Assembly: GCF_002813695.1 (NCBI RefSeq)
Contig: NZ_CP017768.1
Coordinates: forward strand, 1,136,501 to 1,200,500
Direction of reading: 5' to 3'
Source: Methanobacterium subterraneum
GTDB taxonomy: Archaea > Methanobacteriota > Methanobacteria > Methanobacteriales > Methanobacteriaceae
DNA length: 64,000 bases
In this document: positions 10,805 to 19,918 of the stretch, piece by piece
Layout of the letters: every line of letters starts with the position of its first letter
Numbering within the stretch: the first letter of the stretch is position 1
Translations under genes and position numbers: made by a program
Notes under the pieces: model-generated
The model's input: the letters and a program-made list of their open reading frames with translations, nothing else
What the model was told of the DNA's origin: nothing
The model's database searches: none

Positions 10805-11037
10805 TCACTGTGAGTGATTGGATGTTGAAAAACTTGAAAATCCCATAGCACCACCAGATAAAGATGGAACTGTTTGAGCTGAACCTCCTGCCAGGAACTG
10901 ATAAATGTAAAAATAGCCATTAGAATTCTAAATAATGATCTGTCAGGGGCTAATTTTTTCCCCATTTTGGTTGATAATTTAACTTCTTCTGATTCATTAA
11001 CCAATTTGGTGTTATCCTTTTCAACCATAGAATCCAC
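10805..11037 (-). pseudogene. Frameshifted gene for a membrane-anchored protein
   Basis: The ATG at 11037 starts a frame with a charged N-terminus and a hydrophobic segment (RILMAIFTFIS). In this frame the sequence then turns into an unlikely SSWQEVQLKQFHLY stretch. Dropping into another frame at the end of the hydrophobic segment, equivalent to one missing base, gives FLAGGSAQTVPSLSGGAMG, a natural continuation of a signal anchor into a Ser/Gly-rich extracellular part, which then stops at 10805. The piece may be the N-terminus of the same original gene as the decayed secreted protein at 10070-10697, since both are on the minus strand and only about 110 bp apart. Inference from composition. 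Confidence 0.4.
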
Positions 11038-11196
11038 CCAAATTCTAATTTAGCTAAATCATAGTAAAGCAATAATTTTATGTCCTGTTACCTACTTAAA
11101 TGTTAATAATAACTTGAAACATAGACGGTGCAGGAAAATCCTTGAAATTAGTATTGGAAAATAGATGTTTTTTGAAATTCATGTGGATTGAGTTTT

Positions 11197-12876
11197 ATGA
11201 GGATTTCAACAATACTACCCATAACCAAATGGGCCAAAAACTATGATAAAACATGGTTGAGGTCGGATATTATTGCAGGAATTACGGTTGGGGCTTTTAT
11301 AATTCCAGAATCCATTGCATATGTATATTTAGCTAATTTACCACCTGAAGTTGGCTTATATTCTGCGATGGTTGCGGTTCTGGTCTATGTAATCTTTGGT
11401 ACATCCCGTCAGTTATCCATTGGCCCCCTATCTACACTTTCAATATTAGTTGGTTCTACACTGGGTTCTTTAATGATCCCCGGTACTGCCCAGTATGCCA
11501 TGATTGCATCCCTGGTAGCAGTTATAGCTGGTCTTCTGGCAATACTGTCCTGGGTTTTAAGATTAGGATTCATGGTCAAATTCATATCCAAACCAGTATT
11601 AACTGGTTTTTTAACAGGTATAGCATTATTCATTACATCAGGTCAGATTTCAAAGTTATTCGGAATATCTGGAGGTTCTGGAACTTTTTTTCAACGGATA
11701 TATTACTTTTTAACCCATATAGATCAGACTAACTTACCATCCCTTGCCATTGGAGTGGGAGGAATCATTTTCCTATATTTAGCCACCAAAAAATTTCCAA
11801 AACTTCCCAATACCCTTTTTCTGGTCTTAGGATCAATTGTACTCATCACTGTCACCAATATTACCTCCCTTGGGGTGAAAGTAGTGGGGCACATCCCCCA
11901 GGGATTACCCTCTCTTATAATTCCGGATCCTGCACTAATTGATGTTAACGTGCTTATTACCCTGGCAGCCACTGTCTTTCTCATAAGTTATATGGAAGGA
12001 TATTTATTCGCTGCTGAATTTGCAACAAAAAACAGGTATAAAATTGATAAAAACCAGGAATTATTAGCTTTAGGATTGTCAAATATTGCAGTTGGATTGT
12101 TCCAGGGATTGCCCGTGGGTGGGGCACTATCTAGGACTGCAATAAACAATGACAGTGGGGCTAAAACCCAGCTCGCAGGAGGTGTATCTGGATTAGTTAT
12201 TCTCCTGGTCCTTCTATTCTTGACCGGGATTTTTACCAACTTACCGGAGACTATACTGGCCGCAATTGTACTATTTATTATTAAAGGCCTGGTGGACATA
12301 CCCCATTTGCGTAACATCTATAATTTTAATAAGATAGAGTTCATTATTGCCATCATAACCTTACTATCTGTACTATTCTTTGGTGCACTGGAAGGTATCG
12401 TGATTGGAGTGATATTATCCGTGGTGGGGTTGATTAAGAAAATGTACAACCCCCACATTGCGATTCTTGGAAAAATGCCTGGTAAAGACCAATTTTTAGA
12501 CATTAAACGACGCCCAGAGGCTGAAATAATTCCCGGGATACTTATTGTGCGGGTTGATGGGTCCCAAATATTCCTAAACACAGAAGACATACAAAATAAG
12601 ATTCTCAACCTGATAGATCATGAATATAAGGATATTAAACTATTTGTTCTAGATTTTGAGGCCACATCATTCATTGACCACTCAGGAACTCAAATGTTAG
12701 AGGAACTCTATGATGAACTTAAACTGAGGAGTATTAAATTCAAAGCAGCCAATATGTATGGTCCTCTGCGTGATTCTCTCCAAAAAACGAAACTGGAAAA
12801 AGAAATTGTGGATAGCAATGTTTCTTTAACCATAGAAGATTGTATTGAGCTTTGGGAAGCAGAATATCTAGATTAA
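11197..12876 (+). CDS. SulP family anion transporter with STAS domain
   Basis: The 559-residue protein is a SulP/SLC26 permease, a family that carries sulfate, bicarbonate or other anions. Around ten to twelve hydrophobic segments fill residues 1-430, including the family motif region WLRSDIIAGITVGAFIIPESIAYVYLA (split into WLRSDIIAGITVG and IPESIAYVYLA). A cytoplasmic STAS domain covers about 445-555, with VLDFEATSFIDHSGTQML at its core. The longer frame begins at a TTG (11188), but the ATG at 11197 is preferred because the GGATTGAG sequence then sits at a normal distance. The substrate cannot be read from sequence. The gene stands alone; the next gene is a kinase 300 bp away. Confidence 0.85.
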   Translation: MRISTILPITKWAKNYDKTWLRSDIIAGITVGAFIIPESIAYVYLANLPPEVGLYSAMVAVLVYVIFGTSRQLSIGPLSTLSILVGSTLGSLMIPGTAQYAMIASLVAVIAGLLAILSWVLRLGFMVKFISKPVLTGFLTGIALFITSGQISKLFGISGGSGTFFQRIYYFLTHIDQTNLPSLAIGVGGIIFLYLATKKFPKLPNTLFLVLGSIVLITVTNITSLGVKVVGHIPQGLPSLIIPDPALIDVNVLITLAATVFLISYMEGYLFAAEFATKNRYKIDKNQELLALGLSNIAVGLFQGLPVGGALSRTAINNDSGAKTQLAGGVSGLVILLVLLFLTGIFTNLPETILAAIVLFIIKGLVDIPHLRNIYNFNKIEFIIAIITLLSVLFFGALEGIVIGVILSVVGLIKKMYNPHIAILGKMPGKDQFLDIKRRPEAEIIPGILIVRVDGSQIFLNTEDIQNKILNLIDHEYKDIKLFVLDFEATSFIDHSGTQMLEELYDELKLRSIKFKAANMYGPLRDSLQKTKLEKEIVDSNVSLTIEDCIELWEAEYLD

Positions 12877-13180
12877 TATTTCTTGAAGTGGATCTAATCC
12901 ATTTACATCAATTAATTATCCATTTACTGGGGAATTAATCTACTTATAGACTAATAAGAATGCCCTATATTGTTTGAAATATCATATTAACAACCCCTAT
13001 ATTAACAACCCCTATTTTTTTAGTAATAATGCAAATTGTTTTATTCTTGAAAATTAATAAAATAACATGAATATTTTCTATTTAGACCAAGGAAATTAAA
13101 TTGAGATGATTTGCAATAACTTGAGATGATAGGAAAATCTTCTCAAATCATTTATCCATCAACATTTATCAAAGGAGCGT
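12877..13180. other. Intergenic stretch between the SulP gene and the sensor kinase
   Basis: It is AT-rich, with a short direct repeat (ATATTAACAACCCCTAT, twice near 12985-13017) and repeated TTGAGATGAT blocks near 13100 and 13120. No gene-like frame was seen. The AAGGAG at 13172-13177 is the likely ribosome binding site of the kinase. Confidence 0.5.
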
Positions 13181-14641
13181 ATTGAAATTAAAGAGATTAA
13201 TACGGTTGAAAAAGCGGAAATTGACATTAAACATTCCAGTGCTATTCTTAATTCTATTTTTGAAGGTCCTGAGAATATAATCGCCTTTTCACTGGACCAA
13301 AATTATCAATACATCTTCTTTAACCAGGTTCACAGCCAAACCATGAAAAATATTTGGGGTGTTGATATTGAGATTGGTAAAAGCATGCTGGACTACATCT
13401 CCTATCCTGAAGACCGTGAAAAAGCGAAAATGAACTTTGATCGGGTTCTTTCTGGTGAAAATTTCATTGTCATTGAAGAGTATGGGGAAGAGAGTCTCAG
13501 CCGTAATTACTGGGAAAACATTTACAACCCTATCCAGTCAGATACTGGAATAATAGGCATTAATGTATTTTGTATTGACATAACTGAAAGGCAAAAAGCT
13601 GAAGACGCCCTTAAATTAAGTCAGATTCGTTTGGAAAATGCCATGGATCTGGCAAAGTTAGCTAACTGGGAATTCGATCCCTCCAATAAAATTCTTACCT
13701 TCAATGATCGGTTCTATTCCATGATTGGTACCACCGCTGAAAAGGAAGGTGGTTACCAGATATCATCGGATACCTATATTCAGAGATATGTGCATCCCGA
13801 CGATGTTCAACCAATGTCAGAAATAATAGAATCATCCTTAACAGAGAATAGATTGATCTTTAGCCAGGAGATCCATCACCGGGTGGTCCTCAATAATGGT
13901 GAAATTAGGCACATGGCATTCCACATAAGAGTAATTCCTGCAACTGAAGAAGAGAGTATTCATGTTCACGGAACAGTTCAAGATATCACAGAACGTAAAA
14001 AGGTTGAAGAAAAACTCAAAAAATCTTTAAAGGAAAAAGAAGTTCTTATAAAAGAGATACACCACCGGGTTAAGAATAATCTTATGATTATATCCAGTCT
14101 CCTGAACCTTCAATCCCAATACATAAAGGATGAAGAAGCCCTGGATATTTTCAGGGAAAGTCAAAACAGGGCCCGTTCAATGGCTCTCATCCACGAACGT
14201 TTGTACCAATCCAAGGATCTTAAGCGGATAGACTTTGGAGATTATATTCAGACCCTATCTAAGGATCTGTACCACAGCTGCGTCACTGACCCCCAACGGG
14301 TTGAACTGAAGATGCACGTGGAAAATTTAATGGTGGATATTAACACCACCGTACCCCTGGGACTTATTGTAAATGAACTGGTAACTAATTCCATGAAACA
14401 CGGATTTATTAAAGATGCAGAGGGTGAAATCAATATAGACTTCCATAAAGATGGGGATGAATTCGTACTGGTAGTTGAGGATACTGGAGTTGGATTTCCA
14501 GATGATATTGACTTTAGAAACACGCCAACACTGGGTTTGCAGTTAGTGAATAATTTAACCACCCAAATAGACGGGAAAATTGAATTAAATAGAGATAAGG
14601 GAACTAAATTTATAATAACCTTTGAGGAGCAATACAGATAA
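13181..14641 (+). CDS. PAS sensor histidine kinase (HisKA_2), non-canonical start
   Basis: The protein has two or more PAS sensor domains (about residues 12-120 and 150-265), a HisKA_2 dimerisation domain with [20 protein letters not shown] (His at about 290) and an HATPase domain ending with [18 protein letters not shown]. The first ATG, at 13343, lies inside the first PAS domain and has no ribosome binding site. The frame continues upstream without a stop to 13181, where ILNSIFEGPENIIAFSLDQN forms the missing PAS start. A good AAGGAG site lies at 13172-13177. There is no ATG, GTG or TTG in that frame, so the start is taken as ATT at 13181; a TTG at 13182 is out of frame. Its partner regulator is not adjacent. 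Confidence 0.7.
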   Translation: MEIKEINTVEKAEIDIKHSSAILNSIFEGPENIIAFSLDQNYQYIFFNQVHSQTMKNIWGVDIEIGKSMLDYISYPEDREKAKMNFDRVLSGENFIVIEEYGEESLSRNYWENIYNPIQSDTGIIGINVFCIDITERQKAEDALKLSQIRLENAMDLAKLANWEFDPSNKILTFNDRFYSMIGTTAEKEGGYQISSDTYIQRYVHPDDVQPMSEIIESSLTENRLIFSQEIHHRVVLNNGEIRHMAFHIRVIPATEEESIHVHGTVQDITERKKVEEKLKKSLKEKEVLIKEIHHRVKNNLMIISSLLNLQSQYIKDEEALDIFRESQNRARSMALIHERLYQSKDLKRIDFGDYIQTLSKDLYHSCVTDPQRVELKMHVENLMVDINTTVPLGLIVNELVTNSMKHGFIKDAEGEINIDFHKDGDEFVLVVEDTGVGFPDDIDFRNTPTLGLQLVNNLTTQIDGKIELNRDKGTKFIITFEEQYR

Positions 14642-14726
14642 TCTTTTTTTAATTACTAATGAAATTAAGATATTAAAATGATTATTAGAGGCAAATAACT
14701 GGGAGATATTTAATGATAGTCCCTTA

Positions 14727-15485
14727 TCAATCTTCCAAGCATTTTTGAAAATTAACCAGTAACAACATTAAATTGAATCCTTTCTTGGTGATCATGTAGT
14801 CCCCTCGCTCATGTCTCTGTAGGATAAGTTCACTTTTCAAGAGTTTCTGGATGTGGAATAATAAGTTACCACCGCGGAGTCCCGTGAGTTCAGAAAGTGA
14901 AGAGAAAGTGCGGGTTTCTGATACCATTGATTTTAGTATTTGCAGCCTTTGTTTATTGGACAACGGTTCTAATGCATTTTTAACAATGTTTTCCTCATTA
15001 ATGGCAGATATTTTAGTCTTTTTTTCATCATTGGAATTGTATATCTGTAAGGAGTCTATAAGGTTTAGTTGTTTTTCAAAAAGAGAGTTAACTTCACTGA
15101 AACAAATATCACAATTATCAAAGGATACTTGTTTCCTTATTTGACCTAATTCCCCTTTTTTCTCCGCAATTTCCTCTTCTGAAACCTTCCCTTCCCTGAT
15201 ATTTTTTGAATTATCCTCCAAAAAATCTGTGAATATTGATTTACAGGTGTCTCTCATGGGGCATGGGTCAACCATTCCCTTTTCCAAACCCATTCCAATA
15301 TCATCTGACATGTAAACAGTTAGAGAATCTATAAAATCCTTCCTTAAATTAGCCATCATCAGATCTAAATATTCCTGATTGGACCTTTCCATTAATCGTT
15401 TAATATCCCGGTGTATTGCTTCTAATTTAGCCGGTGTGTCGTAGATTTTAGAATTTTTCATTTGATCACATTCATGTGTTCCCAT
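14727..15485 (-). CDS. Winged helix-turn-helix regulator with a cysteine-containing sensor region
   Basis: The 252-residue protein ends in an ArsR-like winged helix (about residues 170-250): LSNKQRLQILKSMVSE, FSSLSELTGLRGGNLLFHI as the recognition-helix part, then a wing with RGDYMITKKG. The N-terminal half is helical and holds four cysteines, CPMRDTC and CDICF, spaced like a metal or iron-sulfur site. This suggests redox or metal sensing, but it is inference. It faces the first kinase gene convergently. The ATG at 15485 has a weak site; an ATG eight codons later (15461) lies behind a GTGATC sequence and could be the true start. Confidence 0.7.
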   Translation of the reverse strand: MGTHECDQMKNSKIYDTPAKLEAIHRDIKRLMERSNQEYLDLMMANLRKDFIDSLTVYMSDDIGMGLEKGMVDPCPMRDTCKSIFTDFLEDNSKNIREGKVSEEEIAEKKGELGQIRKQVSFDNCDICFSEVNSLFEKQLNLIDSLQIYNSNDEKKTKISAINEENIVKNALEPLSNKQRLQILKSMVSETRTFSSLSELTGLRGGNLLFHIQKLLKSELILQRHERGDYMITKKGFNLMLLLVNFQKCLED

Positions 15486-15655
15486 AATTTCAATGTGTTC
15501 ATATATCCATTATTGAAAATAAAGTTTCTCATTTAACCTTCAGAGTCACATTTGTGTATATAAATATACTTAGTATAATTTAATGACGGTTTAGTATATA
15601 TTTCTATTAAACAATAGTTAAGACTGGATTTAATTACCCACTGGAGATGATATAA

Positions 15656-15895
15656 ATGGGAGTTAAAGAAGAAATACACACACAGATTGTTGGAGCACTA
15701 GCAGGGGCTAAATTCCCCCTGGAAACACCTGAAGCACTCTTAAGTGCATTCCCTGACGGGGCAGAAACAACCTGCAAATCAGGAGATTTTGAACTGAAAG
15801 CAGGAGATGCAGGTAAAGTGCTTACTGCTAGTGATTTTCCATTCAAATCAGCGCAAAATGTTGCAGATGTGATAGTGGAAAGAGCAGGGTTATGA
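15656..15895 (+). CDS. MTH865-family protein
   Basis: The 79-residue protein matches the small MTH865 family of methanogens, solved by NMR in Methanothermobacter but of unknown function. Marker segments are QIVGALAGAKFPLETPEALL (residues 10-29) and TTCKSGDFELKAGDAGKVLT (about 38-57). It carries one cysteine. TATA-like sequences (TATATAAATATA) lie 75-100 bp upstream, and GGAGATGATATAA precedes the ATG. The gene stands alone and is followed by a T-rich terminator. The sequence is strongly conserved with its relatives, so a housekeeping role is likely. Confidence 0.85.
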   Translation: MGVKEEIHTQIVGALAGAKFPLETPEALLSAFPDGAETTCKSGDFELKAGDAGKVLTASDFPFKSAQNVADVIVERAGL

Positions 15896-15904
15896 ATAAC
15901 CCTA

Positions 15905-15930
15905 CCTTTCCCTATTTTTCTTTTTTAAAA
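15905..15930 (+). terminator. T-rich terminator after the MTH865-family gene
   Basis: A pyrimidine-rich run with TTTTTCTTTTTT begins about 20 bases after the stop. Such T-runs end transcription in archaea without needing a hairpin. Confidence 0.45.
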
Positions 15931-15940
15931 AATCAATGCT

Positions 15941-15973
15941 AAGTGGTTTAACAAAAAGAAGTGGTTTAACAAA
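15941..15973. repeat. Short direct repeat
   Basis: AAGTGGTTTAACAAA occurs at 15941-15955 and again at 15959-15973. It lies in the gap between convergent genes and has no assigned role. Confidence 0.5.
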
Positions 15974-16113
15974 TAGATGGAGCAACTGAATATAACTCAG
16001 GAAACTGAATTCGAAATTAAATTTAGAGAGTTAGAGTATATGAAAGATTTCATAAACTGTTTTTAATTCCCCAATATTATCCCCCCATACTATCCTTTAT
16101 CATACTAGAATTT

Positions 16114-17715
16114 TTAAGTTATATCACGACGTTTAAATCCAATTAAACCCATTGAAATTAATACCGATGCCAACACCATCATTAAAACTGAATCCCACCC
16201 TACACTGTCCCCTAAAAGTAGATTCGGGACGTGAGTGAATGGAGATATATTAATTATCCATTGACTGATATCCAGAAAATCCGGCAGAAAGTTAATTATT
16301 GAGAAGAATCCCAGTACCACCCAAGTTAAAGAGGTTAAACGTGGTACAAAACCAAATAAAGCCACTGCTACCCCCACCATCACCCAGATTGCAGGCAAAT
16401 AAATTAGAACTGCACTTAAAAGCCGGGACAAATCCTGATCCATTCCAGAATAAATACCATAAATAGAACTGTAACTTAAAATAAAGATCACCAGCAACAT
16501 TGCAGGGCCGATTAAAGCAAAAAAAATGTTACTAAAAGCCCAACGGGTTCGGTTAACTGCATTGGTTATCAAGAATTCTGAATGTTTTTTGACTTCCTCT
16601 GATCGCAGCTTTAATGCTGCTAAAATACCATAAATAGCGAATACTTGGCCAAATAATAGGAGCATTAAAGTCATATAGCTATCCAGAGGCTCGGCCCCAT
16701 TGCCCATATGGGAAAGAATGGACATGAAAAGGGGATTGTTGTTAAATATATTGGTCATAGTCTGAGCATTGTAACCTAAAATTACTCCCATCACTATAAA
16801 GGCTATTATCCAAAAGAAAAGCATTTTCCGGTGTATTCTCCAGGCCAGGCCAATAACACTACTTAGAGTTGAAGAAGCCCTGGCAGGACCAGTTCTCTGG
16901 GGTAAAAATCCGTTTCCCACATCCCGGATGGAAGAGAGTTTGTAGGTCCAAAATAGCATGAAAACAATGAAAACAATGAACAATCCCAAAACCCACCATT
17001 CTTCACCGGCAAAGGCCCGTAGATAATGAACCCATCCTAGGGGAGAAAGCCAGGATAGCCAAGCCACTTCTCCATTATCCCATCCAACAATACGTAACAA
17101 GAAAAATGCTATTAAAACCGCAACAGTGATGTAACGGACATCACTGGAATTTTCAGTTAACTGTGCAGCTAAACTGGCAATGGCTGCAAAAAGACATCCA
17201 AAAAGTGTCATGGAAAAGCCCATTGCCAGGGATCCCTCCCAGGGAAGCCCCAACCCAATTAAAGAAAGGGTAATGATGAGTCCCATGAGGATGTTGGCAC
17301 CAAAGGTAGTTAGTAAAGCCGAAGTCAATGCAGACTGCCTACCAACTGTACTTGAGTTTAGAAGTTCAAGACGGCCTTTTCTTTCTTCACTGCGGGTGTG
17401 ACGTATTATAAGGAAAATATTCACCAGAGCCACCAGAATGGGGCCAATTACTGCACTACGCCATGCCACCAAACCCCCCACAGAAGAATTCAGAATAGAC
17501 CCTAAAAATGCAACAGCACCCGGATTATTGCTAATTTCTAGAACCATAACCGTCCTTGAAGCAGGATCAGAATACATATTTACAAAGGTAGTAGCAATGC
17601 TGAAAAACATAAACACCGGGAATAAAAAAAGACCCGGTAAAATTAAACGATCCCTACGAAGAATTAAACGCACCAGTGTCCAGGTCCCTGAAAAATTCCC
17701 CATATTAACTTTCAT
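16114..17715 (-). CDS. ABC exporter permease (ABC-2 type)
   Basis: The 533-residue protein has about 12 hydrophobic segments arranged as two similar halves of six, which suggests a fused duplicated ABC-2 permease, as in exporters annotated for polyketide antibiotics or other hydrophobic compounds. The first half holds LILRRDRLILPGLFLFPVFM; the second begins near WRIHRKMLFFWIIAF. The substrate is unknown. It lies 6 bp after the ATPase gene (17722-18630), so the pair is an operon. A regulator gene of the bacterioopsin-activator type is divergent from the pair. Confidence 0.8.
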   Translation of the reverse strand: MKVNMGNFSGTWTLVRLILRRDRLILPGLFLFPVFMFFSIATTFVNMYSDPASRTVMVLEISNNPGAVAFLGSILNSSVGGLVAWRSAVIGPILVALVNIFLIIRHTRSEERKGRLELLNSSTVGRQSALTSALLTTFGANILMGLIITLSLIGLGLPWEGSLAMGFSMTLFGCLFAAIASLAAQLTENSSDVRYITVAVLIAFFLLRIVGWDNGEVAWLSWLSPLGWVHYLRAFAGEEWWVLGLFIVFIVFMLFWTYKLSSIRDVGNGFLPQRTGPARASSTLSSVIGLAWRIHRKMLFFWIIAFIVMGVILGYNAQTMTNIFNNNPLFMSILSHMGNGAEPLDSYMTLMLLLFGQVFAIYGILAALKLRSEEVKKHSEFLITNAVNRTRWAFSNIFFALIGPAMLLVIFILSYSSIYGIYSGMDQDLSRLLSAVLIYLPAIWVMVGVAVALFGFVPRLTSLTWVVLGFFSIINFLPDFLDISQWIINISPFTHVPNLLLGDSVGWDSVLMMVLASVLISMGLIGFKRRDIT

Positions 17716-17721
17716 TCTTCA

Positions 17722-18630
17722 TCACTCCCTGACTATTTTTTTCCCAGTATATTCTTCACTGTAGTAACGTATGAAAAGTTCTTCCAACGTAGGTGGGGTG
17801 CTTAGAAGAGATTTAACACCGAATTGTGTGAGATATTTTAAAACAGAATCAATTTTTTCCCCATCAACACTGAAGCGGGCATGTTTATCATTCACAGTAA
17901 GATTATGAATTCCTTCCAGATTTTCAAGTCCGGTGATAGATTTATAGGCATCCACGGTGATGGATGTCCTGGTGATATATCTTAAATCTTCAAAGGTTCC
18001 GGTTTCAATGATCTGACCATCCCTGATGATGCTGAGGCGATCACAAAGGGCCTCCACTTCAGAGAGAATATGGCTAGATAGTAAAACTGTTTTACCAGCT
18101 TTTTTAAGTTCATTAACATTTTCTCGAAAGACCACTTCCATTAGGGGGTCCAGACCAATGGTTGGCTCATCCAAGATATACAATTCTACATCAGAAACTA
18201 AAGCAGATATAAGAGCTACTTTTTGACGGTTACCCGTGGAATATGCACCACATTTCTTCTTAGGATCTAACCTAAAATGTTCCAATAGTTCATCCCGACG
18301 TTCGGGGTCAAAATCACCCCTTAACTTACCTAACATATCAATAACTTCACCACCAGTTAGACTTGGCCATAAATTCACATCCCCCGGTACATAGGCCATC
18401 CTGCGGTGAAGTCTAACTGCATCGTGCCAAGGGTCCCCGTCAAAAAGGCGAATTTCCCCGGAATCCTTACGTATCAATCCCAGCAATATACGGAGTGTGG
18501 TTGTCTTTCCAGCGCCGTTGGGACCAATGAACCCATAAACTTCTCCGGGTTTAACTTCTAGATCCACTTCATTCAGGGCTAAAAACTTACCATAGTATTT
18601 GGTTAACTTTTCTATTTCAATTACCGTCAT
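17722..18630 (-). CDS. ABC transporter ATP-binding protein
   Basis: The 302-residue ATPase drives the export permease encoded just downstream. The Walker A motif is GPNGAGKTTTLR (about residues 38-49), the signature motif is YSTGNRQKV (about 134) and Walker B is LYILDEPTIGLDP (about 155). A C-terminal extension of about 90 residues after the nucleotide-binding domain is typical of the DrrA/CcmA-like class. The signature lacks the usual LSGGQ form, as in many ABC-2 exporters. The GAGGTTC-like site lies before the ATG. It is divergently placed to the HTH_10 regulator, which may control it. Confidence 0.88.
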   Translation of the reverse strand: MTVIEIEKLTKYYGKFLALNEVDLEVKPGEVYGFIGPNGAGKTTTLRILLGLIRKDSGEIRLFDGDPWHDAVRLHRRMAYVPGDVNLWPSLTGGEVIDMLGKLRGDFDPERRDELLEHFRLDPKKKCGAYSTGNRQKVALISALVSDVELYILDEPTIGLDPLMEVVFRENVNELKKAGKTVLLSSHILSEVEALCDRLSIIRDGQIIETGTFEDLRYITRTSITVDAYKSITGLENLEGIHNLTVNDKHARFSVDGEKIDSVLKYLTQFGVKSLLSTPPTLEELFIRYYSEEYTGKKIVRE

Positions 18631-18736
18631 CTAATTGAACCTCCCCACTAAATCCGCATTGCAAACTAGTATACTCTTATTTCTTCTAATCTGTATCCAT
18701 TTCCATTAACCATTTTCTCCATACATGTACGGGAAT

Positions 18737-18760
18737 ACCCAGAAATTATAATAACTGGGT
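18737..18760. promoter_or_regulatory. Inverted repeat around a TATA-like sequence
   Basis: ACCCAG (18737-18742) and CTGGGT (18755-18760) form a 6-bp inverted repeat 12 bases apart, enclosing an AATTATAATAA stretch. It ends 18 bases before the start of the HTH_10 regulator gene and sits between the divergent regulator and exporter operon. It could be an operator for one or both. Confidence 0.4.
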
Positions 18761-18778
18761 CCTGGTATTTTATTAAAT

Positions 18779-19435
18779 ATGCAAAAATTAACCTGCAAAG
18801 TGCGGTGGAACACCATCTTCTCCAAATTAGCCCAGGTGAATTTCAAGAATATAAATCAGATTGAGATATTAGAAGTCCTTAAGGAAGACTTGAACAAGAA
18901 GGAGAATCTGGGAATCTGCAAAATAGTCCTGGAAGAAGGTCGGCCACTTAACCAGCTTAAGTTCTCTAAATATTATGAAATACTGGAAGTAATTGAGAAA
19001 AACAATAGTGAATACACATGCATGGTGAAGGTATCCACACCGCCCTACTTTTCAAGGTTTTTAGAACTGATGGAACTTGAAATTATCTGGCAAAGCCCCA
19101 TAATCATGAACAGAGAGAGTATGACCTTTAATTGTCTGGGTTCTCCTTCAAGCCTGGAGAAAGTTCTTAACTTGGTTAAATTAATGGGAACTATCACCCA
19201 AATTTCCTACAGTGATACTGGATATATCAACCCTAATAACAAAATGTTATCTGATCTAACTTTGAAAGAACACGAAGTGTTAATGATGGCCATTGAAAGC
19301 GGGTACTATGAATATCCACGTAGGATAAATGGAACAGAACTGGCCCGTAAGTTTAAAGTGAGTAAATCCACAGTCATTGAGCAATTGAGAAGAGCTGAAA
19401 ATAAAGTTATGATATCCGCATTTAAACCCGTATAG
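18779..19435 (+). CDS. Bacterioopsin-activator-type (HTH_10) regulator
   Basis: The 218-residue protein ends in an HTH_10 DNA-binding domain (about 158-215) with LTLKEHEVLMMAIESGYYEY, then ELARKFKVSKSTVIEQLRRA and MISAFK. The N-terminal 150 residues are the ligand or sensor part typical of the Bat-type family, with no obvious cofactor motif. It is divergent from the ABC exporter operon, which is its most likely target. The ATG follows a short AT-rich leader without a clear ribosome binding site, so it may be translated from a nearly leaderless transcript. Confidence 0.8.
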   Translation: MQKLTCKVRWNTIFSKLAQVNFKNINQIEILEVLKEDLNKKENLGICKIVLEEGRPLNQLKFSKYYEILEVIEKNNSEYTCMVKVSTPPYFSRFLELMELEIIWQSPIIMNRESMTFNCLGSPSSLEKVLNLVKLMGTITQISYSDTGYINPNNKMLSDLTLKEHEVLMMAIESGYYEYPRRINGTELARKFKVSKSTVIEQLRRAENKVMISAFKPV

Positions 19436-19536
19436 TACTTTATAATAAATTAAACATTAATTATTCACCTGAAAATTCATTGGGAAATTTTTAAAATACT
19501 ATTTTACTAATGATTAGCCAGAGATAAAAATAAATA

Positions 19537-19885
19537 ATGCACAAAAGTTCATTAACTTCAAAAGACGGCACTATTATTGGTTATCGGAAGATGGGCCATG
19601 GCCCCCGGCGTGTTCTTTCATGGTGTGAATGCTTCTCAAAACTTTATGAAACTAGGTACCCTCCTGCTGGATGAATTTACAGTATACATTGTGGATCGCC
19701 GTGGCCATGGTATGAGCGGACCCTGCGGTAGTAAAACACCTCAATTCTTGAAAGATAGCCTCACTGCCTTAAACGAAACAATACCTTATTCTAATCTGGT
19801 TGAACTTAAGGGCCTTAACCATGACTCTGCACAAGACTATGGCAAACCAAAACCCATAGCGCAGGAATTAAGGCGTTTCTTCTGA
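19537..19885 (+). pseudogene. Alpha/beta-hydrolase remnant (frameshift plus internal deletion)
   Basis: The ATG at 19537 starts MHKSSLTSKDGTIIGYRKMG, a common N-terminus of alpha/beta hydrolases. A run of five C residues near 19601 then throws it out of frame. Removing one C restores GHGPGVFFHGVNASQNFMKL followed by VYIVDRRGHGMSGP, a normal hydrolase start. After SGPCG the sequence jumps to KTPQFLKDSL and ends with LVELKGLNHDSAQ. The nucleophile-elbow region, with the catalytic Ser and the following core, is missing, so about half the protein has been deleted. Only the final His of the catalytic triad (LNHD) is still visible. The gene is dead by two lesions. Confidence 0.75.
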
Positions 19886-19918
19886 AATTCTGTGATTAGA
19901 AAATCTAAGAATATCTGT

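Noticed and set aside
13343..13345. ATG at 13343 as the start of the first sensor kinase
   Set aside because: It falls inside a PAS domain and has no ribosome binding site; the domain continues upstream in frame.
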